Shown here: in pieces, positions 10,146-20,755 of the stretch | How positions within the stretch are numbered: the first letter of the stretch is position 1 | Layout of the letters: every line of letters starts with the position of its first letter | Source of the DNA: Variovorax sp. V213 | GTDB lineage: Bacteria > Pseudomonadota > Gammaproteobacteria > Burkholderiales > Burkholderiaceae_C | DNA length: 64,000 nucleotides | Assembly: GCF_041154455.1 (NCBI RefSeq) | Contig: NZ_AP028664.1 | Location: 3,597,001-3,661,000 of the forward strand | Direction: 5' to 3' | Notes under the pieces: generated by a model | The model's input: only the letters and a program-made list of their open reading frames with translations | What the model was told of the DNA's origin: nothing | The model's database searches: none | Program-made: the position numbers and the translations under genes

Positions 10146-10892
10146 TCAGGCCCCGCGGCCTCGCGTGGCTTTCTTTGTGGCGACTGCGGGCTTGGATTTG
10201 GGCGTAGGTTTGGATGACACCTTTTCCACCGGCCTGGCCGCGGGCGCCTCCCGCGCCGACCTCATGTGCCCGCTCTCCGCCGTGGTCATGCCCACGATCT
10301 TCGCGAGCTGCCGGCTCACGCTCACATAGGCGTGGCCGATGCGGCTGTCGAAATACAGAGAGTCGCCGCGCCCGAGGCGCACCATTTCGCCGTTGTCGAA
10401 GTGCACCTCGATCTCGCCCGACAGCACATAGGCGAATTCCTCGCCGGAGTGCCGCACGAAATCTTCCGGCCCATGGATGCGGCGCGCATGCACGGTGCCC
10501 ACGATGGGGCTCATCTGCTTGCCGGCCGCCGAGGTGCCGAGGAATTCATATGCAATCGACAGGCCGCGGTACACGACGCCCTTCCCGGCCCGCGTGACGA
10601 CCGGTCCGTCCAGTTGCGCGGGCTTGACGCCGGCGCCCGCGAACATGGCGTTCATGTCCATCTCCAGCGCGCGGCCCAGCGCGGTGAAGTTCTCGTAGCC
10701 GAGCGCCAGCTGCCCGCGCTCGGCGCGGGAAATGGTGGTGATCGACACGCCCGAGCGCTCGGCCAACTGCGCCAGCGTCCAGCCGAAGCGCTTGCGCGCC
10801 GCGCGCAGGCGATGGCCGAAAGTGGTGCGGTCCAGCGTGGGTGCCTCGTCCTTCGGCTTTGTCCCCGGCTTGGTCCCTGTGTGTGGATTCAC
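10146..10892 (-). CDS. XRE-family HTH regulator with C-terminal cupin domain
   Basis: This 248-aa regulator has an XRE helix-turn-helix at about residues 25-80 (RLRAARKRFGWTLAQLAERSGVS, ISRAERG) and a cupin sensor domain at about 150-215 (HSGEEFAYVLSGEIEVHF, GRGDSLYFDSRIGHAY). It ends in a Lys/Arg-rich tail. This PuuR/SutR-like architecture typically represses amine or amino acid catabolism genes. The frame is open to 11030, but that extension runs through the operator-like palindromes. GTG 10892 is preceded by AGAGAAAG at a fitting distance, so I prefer it. It is divergent from the FAD oxidoreductase and probably controls both that operon and itself. Confidence 0.85.
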   Translation of the reverse strand: MNPHTGTKPGTKPKDEAPTLDRTTFGHRLRAARKRFGWTLAQLAERSGVSITTISRAERGQLALGYENFTALGRALEMDMNAMFAGAGVKPAQLDGPVVTRAGKGVVYRGLSIAYEFLGTSAAGKQMSPIVGTVHARRIHGPEDFVRHSGEEFAYVLSGEIEVHFDNGEMVRLGRGDSLYFDSRIGHAYVSVSRQLAKIVGMTTAESGHMRSAREAPAARPVEKVSSKPTPKSKPAVATKKATRGRGA

Positions 10893-10979
10893 GCTTGGCT
10901 TTCTCTTGTAATGCACCGCAATTCTGCCAGCCCGGTGCCGCGCCCTTCCATGCCGGCCCGCTCGCCGCAGGCCCGCAAT

Positions 10980-11008
10980 TTGCGTATACGAGAATTGCGT
11001 TGACGCAA
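10980..11008. promoter_or_regulatory. Two adjacent operator-like palindromes (TTGCG-N4-CGCAA type)
   Basis: Site B at 10995-11008 reads TTGCG-TTGA-CGCAA, a perfect 5-bp inverted repeat around four bases. Site A at 10980-10993 reads TTGCG-TATA-CGAGA, whose right arm is degraded. Their centres are about 15 bp apart. A third site of the same design lies at 11057-11074. The nearest regulator gene is the adjacent XRE-cupin gene, so these are likely its binding sites. Confidence 0.6.
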
Positions 11009-11056
11009 ATTCCCCGATGCAGTGCACCATGGTTTCCCCTTGGTAGCTCGTATTTT

Positions 11057-11087
11057 ATTTGCGTATCCGCAAATTTCTACCTACACT
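11057..11087 (+). promoter_or_regulatory. Promoter of the FAD oxidoreductase operon overlapped by palindromic operator
   Basis: ATTTGCG-TATC-CGCAAAT at 11057-11074 is a perfect 7-bp inverted repeat. TACACT at 11082-11087 is a reasonable -10 box, which places the palindrome over the -35 region. That is the classic geometry for repression. The -10 box ends 8 bases before ATG 11096, so the transcript would have almost no leader. Confidence 0.55.
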
Positions 11088-11095
11088 TTTCGCCG

Positions 11096-12259
11096 ATGAC
11101 CTCCAACTCTCCAGCGCCCACGGTGGCCGATTACCTCGTGATCGGCGGCGGCATTGCCGGGGCTTCCGTGGCCTATTGGCTCGCGCCCCATGCCCGCGTG
11201 ATCCTGCTCGAACGCGAAGCCCAGCCGGGCTATCACTCCACCGGCCGCTCGGCCGCGCTCTTCATGGAAAGCTATGGCACGGCGCAGGTGCGCGCCCTCA
11301 CCATGGCGAGCCGCGCCTTTCTCGAGCATCCACCCGAAGGCTTTTCCGAACACCCGCTGCTCACGCCGCGCGGCGCGATGATGGTCGCGAGCAAGGCGCA
11401 CCTGCCGGAGCTCGAGGCGCACTGGGACGTGCTGCGTGCCATGAACACGGGCGCCAAGCGCCTCAGCGGCGAAGAAGCGCTCGCGATGGTCCCCGTGCTG
11501 CGGCCCGACCAGGTGGCCGGCGCCGTCTACGAACCCGATGCCGCGGACATGGACGTGCATGCCATTCACCAAGGCTATCTGCGCGGCATGCGGCAGGCCG
11601 GCGGCAAGCTGGTGTGCGATGCGGGCGTGACGGCCATCGAACGCATCGGCGACCACTGGCGCGTGACGGCTGGCGGCGCCGTCTACGAAGCGCCGGTGGT
11701 GCTCGATGCCGCGGGGGCCTGGGTCGACACCATCGCGCAGATGGCGGGCGTGCAGCCCATCGGCATCGAGCCGCGCCGACGCTCCGCCTTCATCTTCGCG
11801 CCGCCCGAAGGCAGCAGCGTCGCGCACTGGCCCATGGTGTTCGGCGCCGACGAAGGCTGGTACATCAAGCCCGATGCCGGCATGCTGCTCGGCTCGCCGG
11901 CCAACGCCGATCCGGTGGAGCCGCAGGACGTGCAGCCCGAGGAGCTGGACATCGCCTTCGCGATCCATCGCATCGAGGAAGCGACCACGCTCGCCATCCG
12001 CCGCCCCACCCGCACCTGGGCGGGCCTGCGTACCTTCGTGGCCGACGGCGACCTGGTGGGCGGCTTCGATCCGGATGCGCCGGGCTTCTTCTGGGTTGCG
12101 GCGCAGGGCGGCTACGGCATCCAGACTTCCGCGGCCATGGGCGAGGCGTGTGCCGCACTGGCACGCGGGCTGCCGCTGCCCGAACGCATCGCGGGCTTCG
12201 GCCTCACGGCCGGGATGCTCGGGCCGCAGCGGCTGCGCGCGGCGGCCGCCGCGGGCTGA
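11096..12259 (+). CDS. FAD-dependent oxidoreductase (DAO/glycine-D-amino acid oxidase family)
   Basis: This 387-aa protein starts with a Rossmann FAD motif, VIGGGIAGASVAYWL, and an acidic residue closing the second strand (LLEREAQPGYHSTGRSAA, where the GRSAA segment is typical of DadA/SoxB-like oxidases). The C-terminal end holds GYGIQTSAAMG, the second FAD-contacting loop. The family oxidises secondary amines and D- or N-methyl amino acids. The long open frame begins at 10841, but ATG 11096 starts the FAD domain and follows the promoter. It is the first gene of a rightward operon with an M81 peptidase, a peptide ABC transporter and D-aminoacylase. Confidence 0.87.
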   Translation: MTSNSPAPTVADYLVIGGGIAGASVAYWLAPHARVILLEREAQPGYHSTGRSAALFMESYGTAQVRALTMASRAFLEHPPEGFSEHPLLTPRGAMMVASKAHLPELEAHWDVLRAMNTGAKRLSGEEALAMVPVLRPDQVAGAVYEPDAADMDVHAIHQGYLRGMRQAGGKLVCDAGVTAIERIGDHWRVTAGGAVYEAPVVLDAAGAWVDTIAQMAGVQPIGIEPRRRSAFIFAPPEGSSVAHWPMVFGADEGWYIKPDAGMLLGSPANADPVEPQDVQPEELDIAFAIHRIEEATTLAIRRPTRTWAGLRTFVADGDLVGGFDPDAPGFFWVAAQGGYGIQTSAAMGEACAALARGLPLPERIAGFGLTAGMLGPQRLRAAAAAG

Positions 12260-12292
12260 TCGAAACCAACACCAACCATCAGGATCTCGACC

Positions 12293-13744
12293 ATGCGTGT
12301 CTTCAGTGCCTCCCTTGCCACCGAAACCAACACCTTCGGCCCCATGCCGACCGGCCTCGCGTCGTTCAGGGACCGGGGCTACTTTCCGGCCGGCCAGCAC
12401 CCGGACGCGATGACGCTGTTCTCGGGCCCGCTGTGGGCCGCGCGCATGCGCGGCGCCGACAAGGGCTGGGAGCTGTTCGAGGGCATGGTGGCCGGCGCGC
12501 AGCCCAGCGGCACCACCACACGCCACGCCTACGAAACGCTGCGCGACGAGCTGCTGGCCGACCTGCGCGCGGCACTGCCGGTCGACATGGTGCTGCTGGG
12601 CCTGCACGGCGCCATGGTGGCCGACGGCTACGACGACTGCGAAGGCGACCTGCTTGCGCACGTCCGGCGGATCGTCGGACCCGGCGTGGTGGTTGGCGCC
12701 GAGCTCGATCCGCACAACCACCTGACGCCCGAGATGGTCGCCAACGCCGACGTGATGATCTCGTTCAAGGAATATCCGCACACCGACGTGCTCGAACGCG
12801 GCCTGGAACTGGTGGACATCTGCGCCGCCACGGTCGAAGGCAAGGTGAAGCCGGTGGCCGCGGTGGTCGACTGCGACATGATCGTGACCGTCCACACCTC
12901 GCGCCAGCCGGCGCGCGGTTTCGTCGAGCGCATGCAGTCGCTCGAAGGCAAGGACGGCGTGCTGTCGATCTCGCTCACGCACGGCTTCTCCTGGGGCGAC
13001 GTTCCCGAGATGGGCACCAAGGTGCTGGTCTACACCGACGGCGACAAGGCCAAGGCGGATGCGCTGGCCCGCCAGCTCGCCGATGAAGTCATCGCCATGC
13101 GCGACGGGCTCGCGATCGACTACCCGGACATCGATGCCTCGCTCGACCAGGCACTGGCCTTCGACGGCGGCCCCGTGGTGCTGGCCGACGGCGCCGACAA
13201 CCCCGGCGGCGGCGCCGCCAGCGACTCCACCTTCATCCTGCGCCGCATGGTCGAGCGCGGCATCGCCAACGCGGCCATCGGCCCGATGTGGGACCCGATC
13301 GCGGTGCGCATCGCTTTCGATGCCGGCGTGGGCGCCAAGCTCGCGATGCGCATCGGGGGCAAGATCAGCCCGCTCTCGGGCGACCCGATCGACCTCGACT
13401 GCACCGTGAAAGCGCTGCGGCACGACCTGGTGATGACGGGGCTCGCGGGCACGCCCACGCTCATGGGCGACAGCGCGCTGGTCGAGGCCAACGGCATCGA
13501 GATCGTGCTGATCACGCTGCGCAACCAGGCCATGGGCACCGACCTGTTCACGCAGCTGGGCTGCGATCTCGCGGCCAAGAAGATCGTCGTCGTGAAGTCG
13601 TCGCAGCACTTCTACGCCTCCTACTCGAAGGTCGCCAGGCACGTGATCTATGCGGGCGCTCCCGGTGCGGTGACGCTCGACCTGAACACGCTGCCCTACC
13701 GGAAGGCCCGCCTGCCCAAGTGGCCCATCGGCGCTGCCGCCTGA
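12293..13744 (+). CDS. M81 family metallopeptidase (MlrC-like)
   Basis: This 483-aa cytoplasmic protein is an MlrC/M81 metallopeptidase. The N-terminus (FSASLATETNTFGP) is typical. Zinc-site segments AELDPHNH near residue 142 and SLTHGFSWGD near 225 are present. MlrC of Sphingomonas cleaves linearised microcystin fragments, which contain D-amino acids. Related genes sit widely beside peptide transporters and D-aminoacylases, as here. It starts 33 bp after the oxidoreductase gene. The substrate is unknown; a D-residue or beta-linked peptide is a reasonable inference from the neighbours. Confidence 0.87.
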   Translation: MRVFSASLATETNTFGPMPTGLASFRDRGYFPAGQHPDAMTLFSGPLWAARMRGADKGWELFEGMVAGAQPSGTTTRHAYETLRDELLADLRAALPVDMVLLGLHGAMVADGYDDCEGDLLAHVRRIVGPGVVVGAELDPHNHLTPEMVANADVMISFKEYPHTDVLERGLELVDICAATVEGKVKPVAAVVDCDMIVTVHTSRQPARGFVERMQSLEGKDGVLSISLTHGFSWGDVPEMGTKVLVYTDGDKAKADALARQLADEVIAMRDGLAIDYPDIDASLDQALAFDGGPVVLADGADNPGGGAASDSTFILRRMVERGIANAAIGPMWDPIAVRIAFDAGVGAKLAMRIGGKISPLSGDPIDLDCTVKALRHDLVMTGLAGTPTLMGDSALVEANGIEIVLITLRNQAMGTDLFTQLGCDLAAKKIVVVKSSQHFYASYSKVARHVIYAGAPGAVTLDLNTLPYRKARLPKWPIGAAA

Positions 13745-13799
13745 CCCGCGCGCTCCTTCTTTCTCTCTCTCTGCTTATTGCCCCACCGGAGAACCGACG

Positions 13800-15377
13800 A
13801 TGAAACGACGAACGCTCGCAGCCCTTGCCACCCTGGCGCTTTCAGCCGCGTGCCTGCCGGCGCTCGCCCAGACGCCGCCCAAGACACTCAAGGTGGTGGC
13901 GCATGCCGACCTGAAGATCCTCGACCCGACCTTCACCACCGCCTACATCTCGCGCAACTTCGGCTACATGGTGTACGACACGCTCTTCGCGCAGGACGCG
14001 AACGGCAAGCCGCAGCCGCAGATGGCCGAAAAATACACCACCTCCAAGGACGGCAGGCAGTGGAGTTTCACGCTGCGCCCGGGCCTGAAGTTCTCGGACG
14101 GCAGCGCCGTGACTTCAGCCGACGCCATTGCCTCGCTGCAGCGCTGGGCCGCGCGCGACAGCATCGGCCGCGCCATGGTGGCCGGCGGCGCCGAATGGAA
14201 GACGGTGGACGCGCGCACCTTCACGCTCACGCTCACCGAGCCCTTCGGCCTGGTGCTCGAAGGGCTGGCCAAGCCGTCGAGCTTTCCGCCGGTGATCCTG
14301 CCGGAACGGCTCGCAAAGATGCCCGCGACCGCGCCGCTGCCCGAAGTGATCGGCTCCGGCCCCTTCATCTTCAAGCGCGACGAATGGGTGCCGGGCAACA
14401 AGACCGTGTTCGTGCGCAACCCCGGCTACGTGCCGCGCAGCGAACCGCCCAGTGGCCTGGCCGGCAGCAAGAAGACCACCTTCGACCGCGTCGAATGGCT
14501 CTATCTGCCCGATGCCAACAGCGCCATTGCCGCACTCAAGCGCGGCGAGGTCGACCTGGTGGAACAGGTGCCGCCGGACTACATCGCGCCGCTGCGCACC
14601 GATTCGAGCGTGAAGATCGGCTCGGGCGGCACCTACCAGGGCTTCCTGGTCATGAACCACCTGTTGCCGCCTTTCAACAACCCGAAAGTGCGCCAGGCGT
14701 TGCTGCAGGCCGTGAGCCAGGAACGCATCGTCGCGGCCATGGGCTATCCGCTGGACATGCGCATGGCCTACTGCCAGACCTTCTTCATCTGCGGCAGCCC
14801 CAACGACACCGCCGCGGGCGCCGAGCCCTACCGCAAGGCCGACGTGGCCAAGGCCAAGAAGATGCTCGCGGACGCCGGCTACAAGGGCGAGAAGGTCACC
14901 ATCCTGGTGCCGAGCGACGTCACCTACCTCAATGCCGAAGCGCTGATGGCCGCGCAGACCATGCGCAGCATCGGCATGAACGTCGACGCACAGACCATGG
15001 ACTGGGCCTCCATCGGCGCGCGCCGCGCCAAGCGCGACGCACCGGAGGCCGGCGGATGGAACATGTACGTCACCGTGGCCGGTGAGTTCGACGTCAACTC
15101 CCCCATCACCAATGCCTACCTGAGCGCGGCCTGCGGCAACACGCTGCCCGGCTGGCCCTGCGACAAGCCGCTCGACGACCTGCGCAACGCCTGGCTCAAG
15201 GAAACCGCACCGGCCAAGCGGCGCGAAATACTCGACGCCTTCCAGGCCCGCGCCTACGAAGTAGTGCCGTACATCAACGCAGGCCAGTACTCGGCGGCAT
15301 TTGCCGCCCGCGCCAGCCTCAAGGGCACGGACAAGCTCTGGGCCGGCATGCCGACGGTCTGGATGCTCGACAAGTAA
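13800..15377 (+). CDS. ABC transporter substrate-binding protein (peptide, SBP_bac_5/DppA type)
   Basis: This 525-aa exported protein has a signal peptide (MKRRTLAALATLALSAACLPALAQ) and the SBP_bac_5 layout of DppA/OppA. Features include the segment YMVYDTLFAQDANGKPQPQMAEKY near the N-terminus and the WSFTLRPGLKFSDG motif near residue 92. It captures peptides or related solutes in the periplasm for the two permeases and two ATPases that follow. CGGAGAACCG just upstream serves as the ribosome site. It is the third gene of the operon. Confidence 0.92.
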   Translation: MKRRTLAALATLALSAACLPALAQTPPKTLKVVAHADLKILDPTFTTAYISRNFGYMVYDTLFAQDANGKPQPQMAEKYTTSKDGRQWSFTLRPGLKFSDGSAVTSADAIASLQRWAARDSIGRAMVAGGAEWKTVDARTFTLTLTEPFGLVLEGLAKPSSFPPVILPERLAKMPATAPLPEVIGSGPFIFKRDEWVPGNKTVFVRNPGYVPRSEPPSGLAGSKKTTFDRVEWLYLPDANSAIAALKRGEVDLVEQVPPDYIAPLRTDSSVKIGSGGTYQGFLVMNHLLPPFNNPKVRQALLQAVSQERIVAAMGYPLDMRMAYCQTFFICGSPNDTAAGAEPYRKADVAKAKKMLADAGYKGEKVTILVPSDVTYLNAEALMAAQTMRSIGMNVDAQTMDWASIGARRAKRDAPEAGGWNMYVTVAGEFDVNSPITNAYLSAACGNTLPGWPCDKPLDDLRNAWLKETAPAKRREILDAFQARAYEVVPYINAGQYSAAFAARASLKGTDKLWAGMPTVWMLDK

Positions 15378-15398
15378 CGGCACCCTCCCGGCAGCACC

Positions 15399-16334
15399 AT
15401 GGGCTACATCCTCAGGCGATTTCTCTCGACGCTGCCGGTGATGGCCGTCGTGGCGGTGGTGGTCTTCCTGCTGATCCACCTTTCGCCGGGCGACCCCGCG
15501 GCGCTGATCGCGGGCGACCTGGCCTCGGTCGAAGACATCGAGAAGCTGCGCGCCGCCCTGGGCCTGAACCTGCCGCTGTGGCAGCAGTTCGCCATCTGGG
15601 TCGGCAGGCTCTTCACCGGCGATCTCGGCACGTCGATCTTCACTCAGGTGCCGGTGGCGCAATTGCTCTCGCAGCGGCTGGAGCCCACGGTGTCGATCGC
15701 CGTGCTGACCATGGCGCTCACGCTGGTGCTGGCGGTGCCGCTGGGCACGCTCGCGGCCTACCGCGCGGGCAGCTGGATCGACCGGCTCGTGATGCTGTTC
15801 GCGGTGCTCGCGTTCTCGGTGCCCGTGTTCCTGGTCGGCTACCTGCTGATCTATGCCTTCGCGATCCAGCTGCCGTGGTTCCCGGTGCAGGGCTACGTGC
15901 GCTTCTCCGACAGCCCGGCCCAATGGCTGCGCGGCCTGGTGCTGCCCTGTGTGAACCTGGCGCTGGTGTACATCGCGCTGGTCACCCGTATGACACGCGC
16001 CACCGTGCTGGAGGTGCTGCACGAAGACTACATCCGCACCGCGCGCGCCAAGGGCCTCGGCGTGCTGCCGGTGCTGGGCCATGCGCTGCGCAACGCGGCC
16101 ATTCCCATCGCCACCACGGTGGGTGTGGGCATCGCGCTGCTGATCGGTGGCGTGGTGGTGACGGAGACCGTGTTCGCCATCCCGGGCGTGGGCCGGCTCG
16201 TGATCGATTCGGTGCAGCGCCACGACTACCCGGTGATCCAGAGCGTACTGCTGCTGTCGGCCGGCGTGTACGTGCTCATCAACCTGCTGATCGATCTGAG
16301 CTACCGCCTCTTCGATCCGCGCATCACGTACTGA
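15399..16334 (+). CDS. Peptide ABC transporter permease (DppB type)
   Basis: This 311-aa inner-membrane permease has six predicted helices. It starts with the classical MGYILRRFLSTLPVM and contains LSPGDPA after helix one, as in DppB/OppB. The EAA-like loop (EDYIRTARAKGLG) near residue 208 contacts the ATPase. It pairs with the DppC-type gene 7 bp downstream to form the channel of the peptide importer. It lies 21 bp after the binding-protein gene. Confidence 0.92.
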   Translation: MGYILRRFLSTLPVMAVVAVVVFLLIHLSPGDPAALIAGDLASVEDIEKLRAALGLNLPLWQQFAIWVGRLFTGDLGTSIFTQVPVAQLLSQRLEPTVSIAVLTMALTLVLAVPLGTLAAYRAGSWIDRLVMLFAVLAFSVPVFLVGYLLIYAFAIQLPWFPVQGYVRFSDSPAQWLRGLVLPCVNLALVYIALVTRMTRATVLEVLHEDYIRTARAKGLGVLPVLGHALRNAAIPIATTVGVGIALLIGGVVVTETVFAIPGVGRLVIDSVQRHDYPVIQSVLLLSAGVYVLINLLIDLSYRLFDPRITY

Positions 16335-16341
16335 CGACCTC

Positions 16342-17250
16342 ATGTCCAGCGTACTTCCGACAAGCGAACTCCCGATGCCCATCGCACCCGCCGCCACGGC
16401 CGACGACGCGCCCTTCGCGCCGCCGCGCTGGCGCTGGGTGCGCAAGCATCCGACCCTGATCGTCGGCGGGTTGCTGCTGGCCGCGGTGGCTGCCGTCTCC
16501 ATCGCCGCGCCATGGATCGCCACCTTCGATCCGCAGGACATCGACCCGCTCGCGCGCATGCAGCCGCCCTCGGCCGAGCACCTGTTCGGCACCGACGCGC
16601 TGGGCCGCGACGTGTTCAGCCGCGCGGTATGGGGCGGGCAGGTGTCGATGATCGTGGGTGCATCTGTGGCGCTGCTCGCCACTTTCTTCGGGGTGCTGAT
16701 CGGCCTCGTCGCGGGCTTCGTGCGCTGGGCCGACGGGCCGGTGATGCGGGTGATGGACGGGCTCATGGCCATTCCCGGCATCCTGCTGGCCATTGCGCTC
16801 ATGGCGGTGACGCGCGCCAGCCTCACGACGGTGATCGTCGCCATCACCGTGCCCGAGATTCCGCGCGTGGTGCGGCTGGTGCGCTCGCTCGCGCTCACCT
16901 TGCGCGAGCAGCTGTATGTGGAAGCCGCGCACGCGGTCGGCACGCGGCTGCCGGTGATCCTGCTGCGCCATGTGCTGCCCAACATGGTGGCGCCTTTGAT
17001 CGTGCAATCGACCTTCGTGGCCGCCGCCGCGGTGCTGACGGAAGCGGCGCTCTCCTTCCTCGGCGTGGGCGTGCCTGCGCAGACGCCGAGCTGGGGCAAC
17101 ATGATGGCCGAGGGCCGCAACTTCGTGGCGGTGGCGTTCCACATCATCCTGTACCCGGGGCTGCTGCTGGCGGCCACGGTGCTGGCGATCAACCTGCTGG
17201 GCGACGGCCTGCGCGATGCGCTCGACCCGCGCCTGGCGCGGCAACTGTGA
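16342..17250 (+). CDS. Peptide ABC transporter permease (DppC type)
   Basis: This 302-aa inner-membrane permease has a Pro/Ala-rich cytoplasmic N-terminus, a first helix near residues 38-58, and the DppC marker HLFGTDALGRDVFSR near 75. The EAA loop reads EQLYVEAAHAVGTR. It forms the heterodimeric channel with the preceding DppB-type protein. The next gene, an ATPase, starts 8 bp after the stop. Confidence 0.92.
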   Translation: MSSVLPTSELPMPIAPAATADDAPFAPPRWRWVRKHPTLIVGGLLLAAVAAVSIAAPWIATFDPQDIDPLARMQPPSAEHLFGTDALGRDVFSRAVWGGQVSMIVGASVALLATFFGVLIGLVAGFVRWADGPVMRVMDGLMAIPGILLAIALMAVTRASLTTVIVAITVPEIPRVVRLVRSLALTLREQLYVEAAHAVGTRLPVILLRHVLPNMVAPLIVQSTFVAAAAVLTEAALSFLGVGVPAQTPSWGNMMAEGRNFVAVAFHIILYPGLLLAATVLAINLLGDGLRDALDPRLARQL

Positions 17251-17258
17251 GGCCTCCC

Positions 17259-18280
<1,022 letters not shown>

Positions 18281-18284
<4 letters not shown>

Positions 18285-19276
18285 CCGCAACCGCCGCTCC
18301 GCTGCTCCAGGTGCGCGACCTGCGCAAGCACTACATCTCGCCCCAACGCTGGCTGCGGCCGGCAAGGCCCGCGATCCAGGCGGTCGACGGGGTCTCGTTC
18401 TCGGTGGCGCGCGGCGAAACGCTGTCTCTGGTGGGCGAATCGGGCTGCGGCAAGACGACCACCGCCAAGTCGGTGATGCGGCTGATCGAGCCCACCTCGG
18501 GCTCGGTGGCGCTCGATGGCGAGGAGCTGCTGACGCTCTCCGCCAACGAGATGCGGCTGCGGCGGCGCGAGCTGCAGATCATTTTCCAGGACCCGTATGC
18601 CTCGCTCAACCCGCGCCTCACGGCCGGCGAGATCGTGGCCGAGCCGATGCGCAACTTCAGCGACTTCGGCATGGGTGCGGCGGCCGAGCGGCGCGAACGC
18701 GTGCAGTGGCTGTTCTCGCGCGTCGGCCTGCGGCCCGAGGCGGCGAAGAAGTTCCCGCACGAATTCTCGGGCGGACAGCGGCAGCGGCTGGGCATTGCGC
18801 GCGCGCTGGCGCTCAACCCCAAGCTGATCGTCTGCGACGAGCCAGTGTCCGCACTCGACGTGTCGGTGCAGGCGCAAGTGGTGAACCTGCTGATGGACCT
18901 GCAGGCGGAGCTGGGCATCGCCTACCTCTTCGTGGCGCACGATCTTGCCGTGGTGCGCCACATCAGCCACCGCGTGGCCGTGATGTACCTCGGCCACATC
19001 GTCGAGATCGCCGATCGCGACACGCTGTTCTCGGCCCCGCGCCATCCGTACACGGAGATCCTTCTCTCGGCAGTGCCCGTGCCGAACCCGCGCACTCCGG
19101 CGCGCCGCATGCTGCTGCAGGGCGATCCGCCGAGCCCCGCGAATCCGCCATCGGGCTGCCGCTTCCACACGCGCTGCCCGATGGCGCAGGCGGTGTGCAA
19201 GGAAAAACTGCCCGAGTTGAGCGAGCGCGCTTCGTCTTCGAACGGCGGCCACTGGGTCGCCTGCCACTTCCGCTGA
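18281..19276 (+). CDS. Peptide ABC transporter ATP-binding protein (DppF type)
   Basis: This 331-aa ABC ATPase has Walker A GESGCGKTT, signature FSGGQRQR, Walker B LIVCDEPVSALDVS and the Cys-containing C-terminal motif (GCRFHTRCPMAQAVC) of the DppF/OppF family. It forms the ATPase heterodimer with the DppD-type protein, whose stop codon it overlaps by four bases. This completes a full five-component importer. D-aminoacylase follows 12 bp later. Confidence 0.92.
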
Positions 19277-19288
19277 AAGGCTTCATAC

Positions 19289-20746
19289 ATGACCGACAAG
19301 ACACCCCACTACGACCTGCTGATCCGCGGCGGCACCGTGATCGACGGCACCAAGGCGCCACGCTTCGAAGCCGACGTGGGCATCGTCGCGGGCCGCATTG
19401 CCGCCATCGGCCGGCTCGCGGGCCACACGGCGGACCAGACGCTCGACGCCACCGGCCGCATCGTCGCGCCGGGTTTCATCGACTCGCACACGCACGATGA
19501 CCAGGCCGTGCTTTCGCAAGCGCAGATGCCGTTCAAGGTGTCGCAGGGCGTGACCACCGTGATTGCGGGAAACTGCGGCATCAGCGCCGCGCCGCTGCGG
19601 CAGGACATGGAACTGCCCATGCCGCTCAGCCTGCTCGACACGCCGGCAGAGGGCCGCTTCACGACCTTCGCGGCGTACCTCGATGCGCTGCGCGCCAGCC
19701 CGTCGTCGGTGAACGTGGCCGCGATGGTGGGCCATTCGACCTTGCGCGCCGTCGTCATGTCCGACCTCGACCGGCCTGCGAACGGCACCGAGATTGCCGC
19801 GATGCAGGCGCTGGTCGAGGAAGCCATGCAGGCCGGCGCGATCGGCCTTTCGACCGGTACCTTCTACCCGCCGGCCGTGAAGGCGACGACCGAGGAGATC
19901 ATCGAGGTCGGCCGTCCGCTCACGCCGCGCAAGGCGCTCTACGTGACCCACATGCGCGACGAGGCGGACCGGGTGATGGAGTCGCTCGAGGAAACCTTCC
20001 ACATAGGCCGGGCGCTCGACGTTCCCGTGGTGGTGTCGCACCACAAGGTGCAGAACGCACGGAACTTCGGCAAGAGCACGGTCACGCTGCCCTTCATCGA
20101 GGAGGCCATGCGGCACCAGTGCATCGGACTCGACTGCTACCCGTACACGGCGGGCTCCACCATGATCCGCACCGACCGCGGCATGATGGAAGGCCGCGTG
20201 CTGATCGCGTCGAGCGTGCCACACCCCGAGTGCGCGGGCCGCGACCTGAAGGACATTGCCGCCGGATGGGGCATCTCCGGCGAAGAAGCCGCGAAGCGGC
20301 TTTCACCCGGCAGCGCGATCTATTTCATGATGGACGAGGACGACGTGCAGCGCATCCTCGCCTTCGAAGACACCATGATCGGCTCCGACGGCATTCCGCA
20401 CGGCGAGAAGCCGCATCCGCGGCTGTGGGGCACCTTTCCGCGCGTGCTGGGCCACTACAGCCGCGACATCGGGCTCTTTCCGCTGGAGACGGCGGTATGG
20501 AAGATGACCGGGCTGACCGCGCGCAATTTCGGGCTGCACGAGCGCGGCGCGCTGAAGCCGGGCCATCATGCCGACGTGGTCATCTTCAATGCCGCGACGG
20601 TGCGTGACACTGCCAACTACGCGACTCCGACCTTGCCGGCCGAAGGCATCGATGCGGTGATCGTGAACGGTGCCGTCACCTGGCGGCACGGCGCGCACAG
20701 CGGCGCGCGCAACGGGCAGGTGATCACGAGGCGCGAAGCGGGCTGA
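19289..20746 (+). CDS. D-aminoacylase / N-acyl-D-amino-acid deacylase (amidohydrolase superfamily)
   Basis: This 485-aa enzyme hydrolyses N-acyl-D-amino acids to a free D-amino acid and a carboxylate. Amidohydrolase features include RGGTVIDGTKAPRFEADVGI at the N-terminus, the metal motif DSHTHDDQ near residue 66, TTVIAGNCG near 93, HMRDEAD near 215 and a late GSDGIPHGEKPHPRLWGTF block. It is the last gene of the operon. Its expected product (D-amino acid) would suit the DAO-family oxidoreductase at the operon head, which supports a D-amino-acid catabolic role for the whole set. Confidence 0.88.
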   Translation: MTDKTPHYDLLIRGGTVIDGTKAPRFEADVGIVAGRIAAIGRLAGHTADQTLDATGRIVAPGFIDSHTHDDQAVLSQAQMPFKVSQGVTTVIAGNCGISAAPLRQDMELPMPLSLLDTPAEGRFTTFAAYLDALRASPSSVNVAAMVGHSTLRAVVMSDLDRPANGTEIAAMQALVEEAMQAGAIGLSTGTFYPPAVKATTEEIIEVGRPLTPRKALYVTHMRDEADRVMESLEETFHIGRALDVPVVVSHHKVQNARNFGKSTVTLPFIEEAMRHQCIGLDCYPYTAGSTMIRTDRGMMEGRVLIASSVPHPECAGRDLKDIAAGWGISGEEAAKRLSPGSAIYFMMDEDDVQRILAFEDTMIGSDGIPHGEKPHPRLWGTFPRVLGHYSRDIGLFPLETAVWKMTGLTARNFGLHERGALKPGHHADVVIFNAATVRDTANYATPTLPAEGIDAVIVNGAVTWRHGAHSGARNGQVITRREAG

Positions 20747-20755
20747 CGGGGATGA

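Noticed and set aside
10893..11030. N-terminal extension of the XRE-cupin regulator
   Set aside because: The extension translates the operator palindromes and has no ribosome site; GTG 10892 with AGAGAAAG is better.
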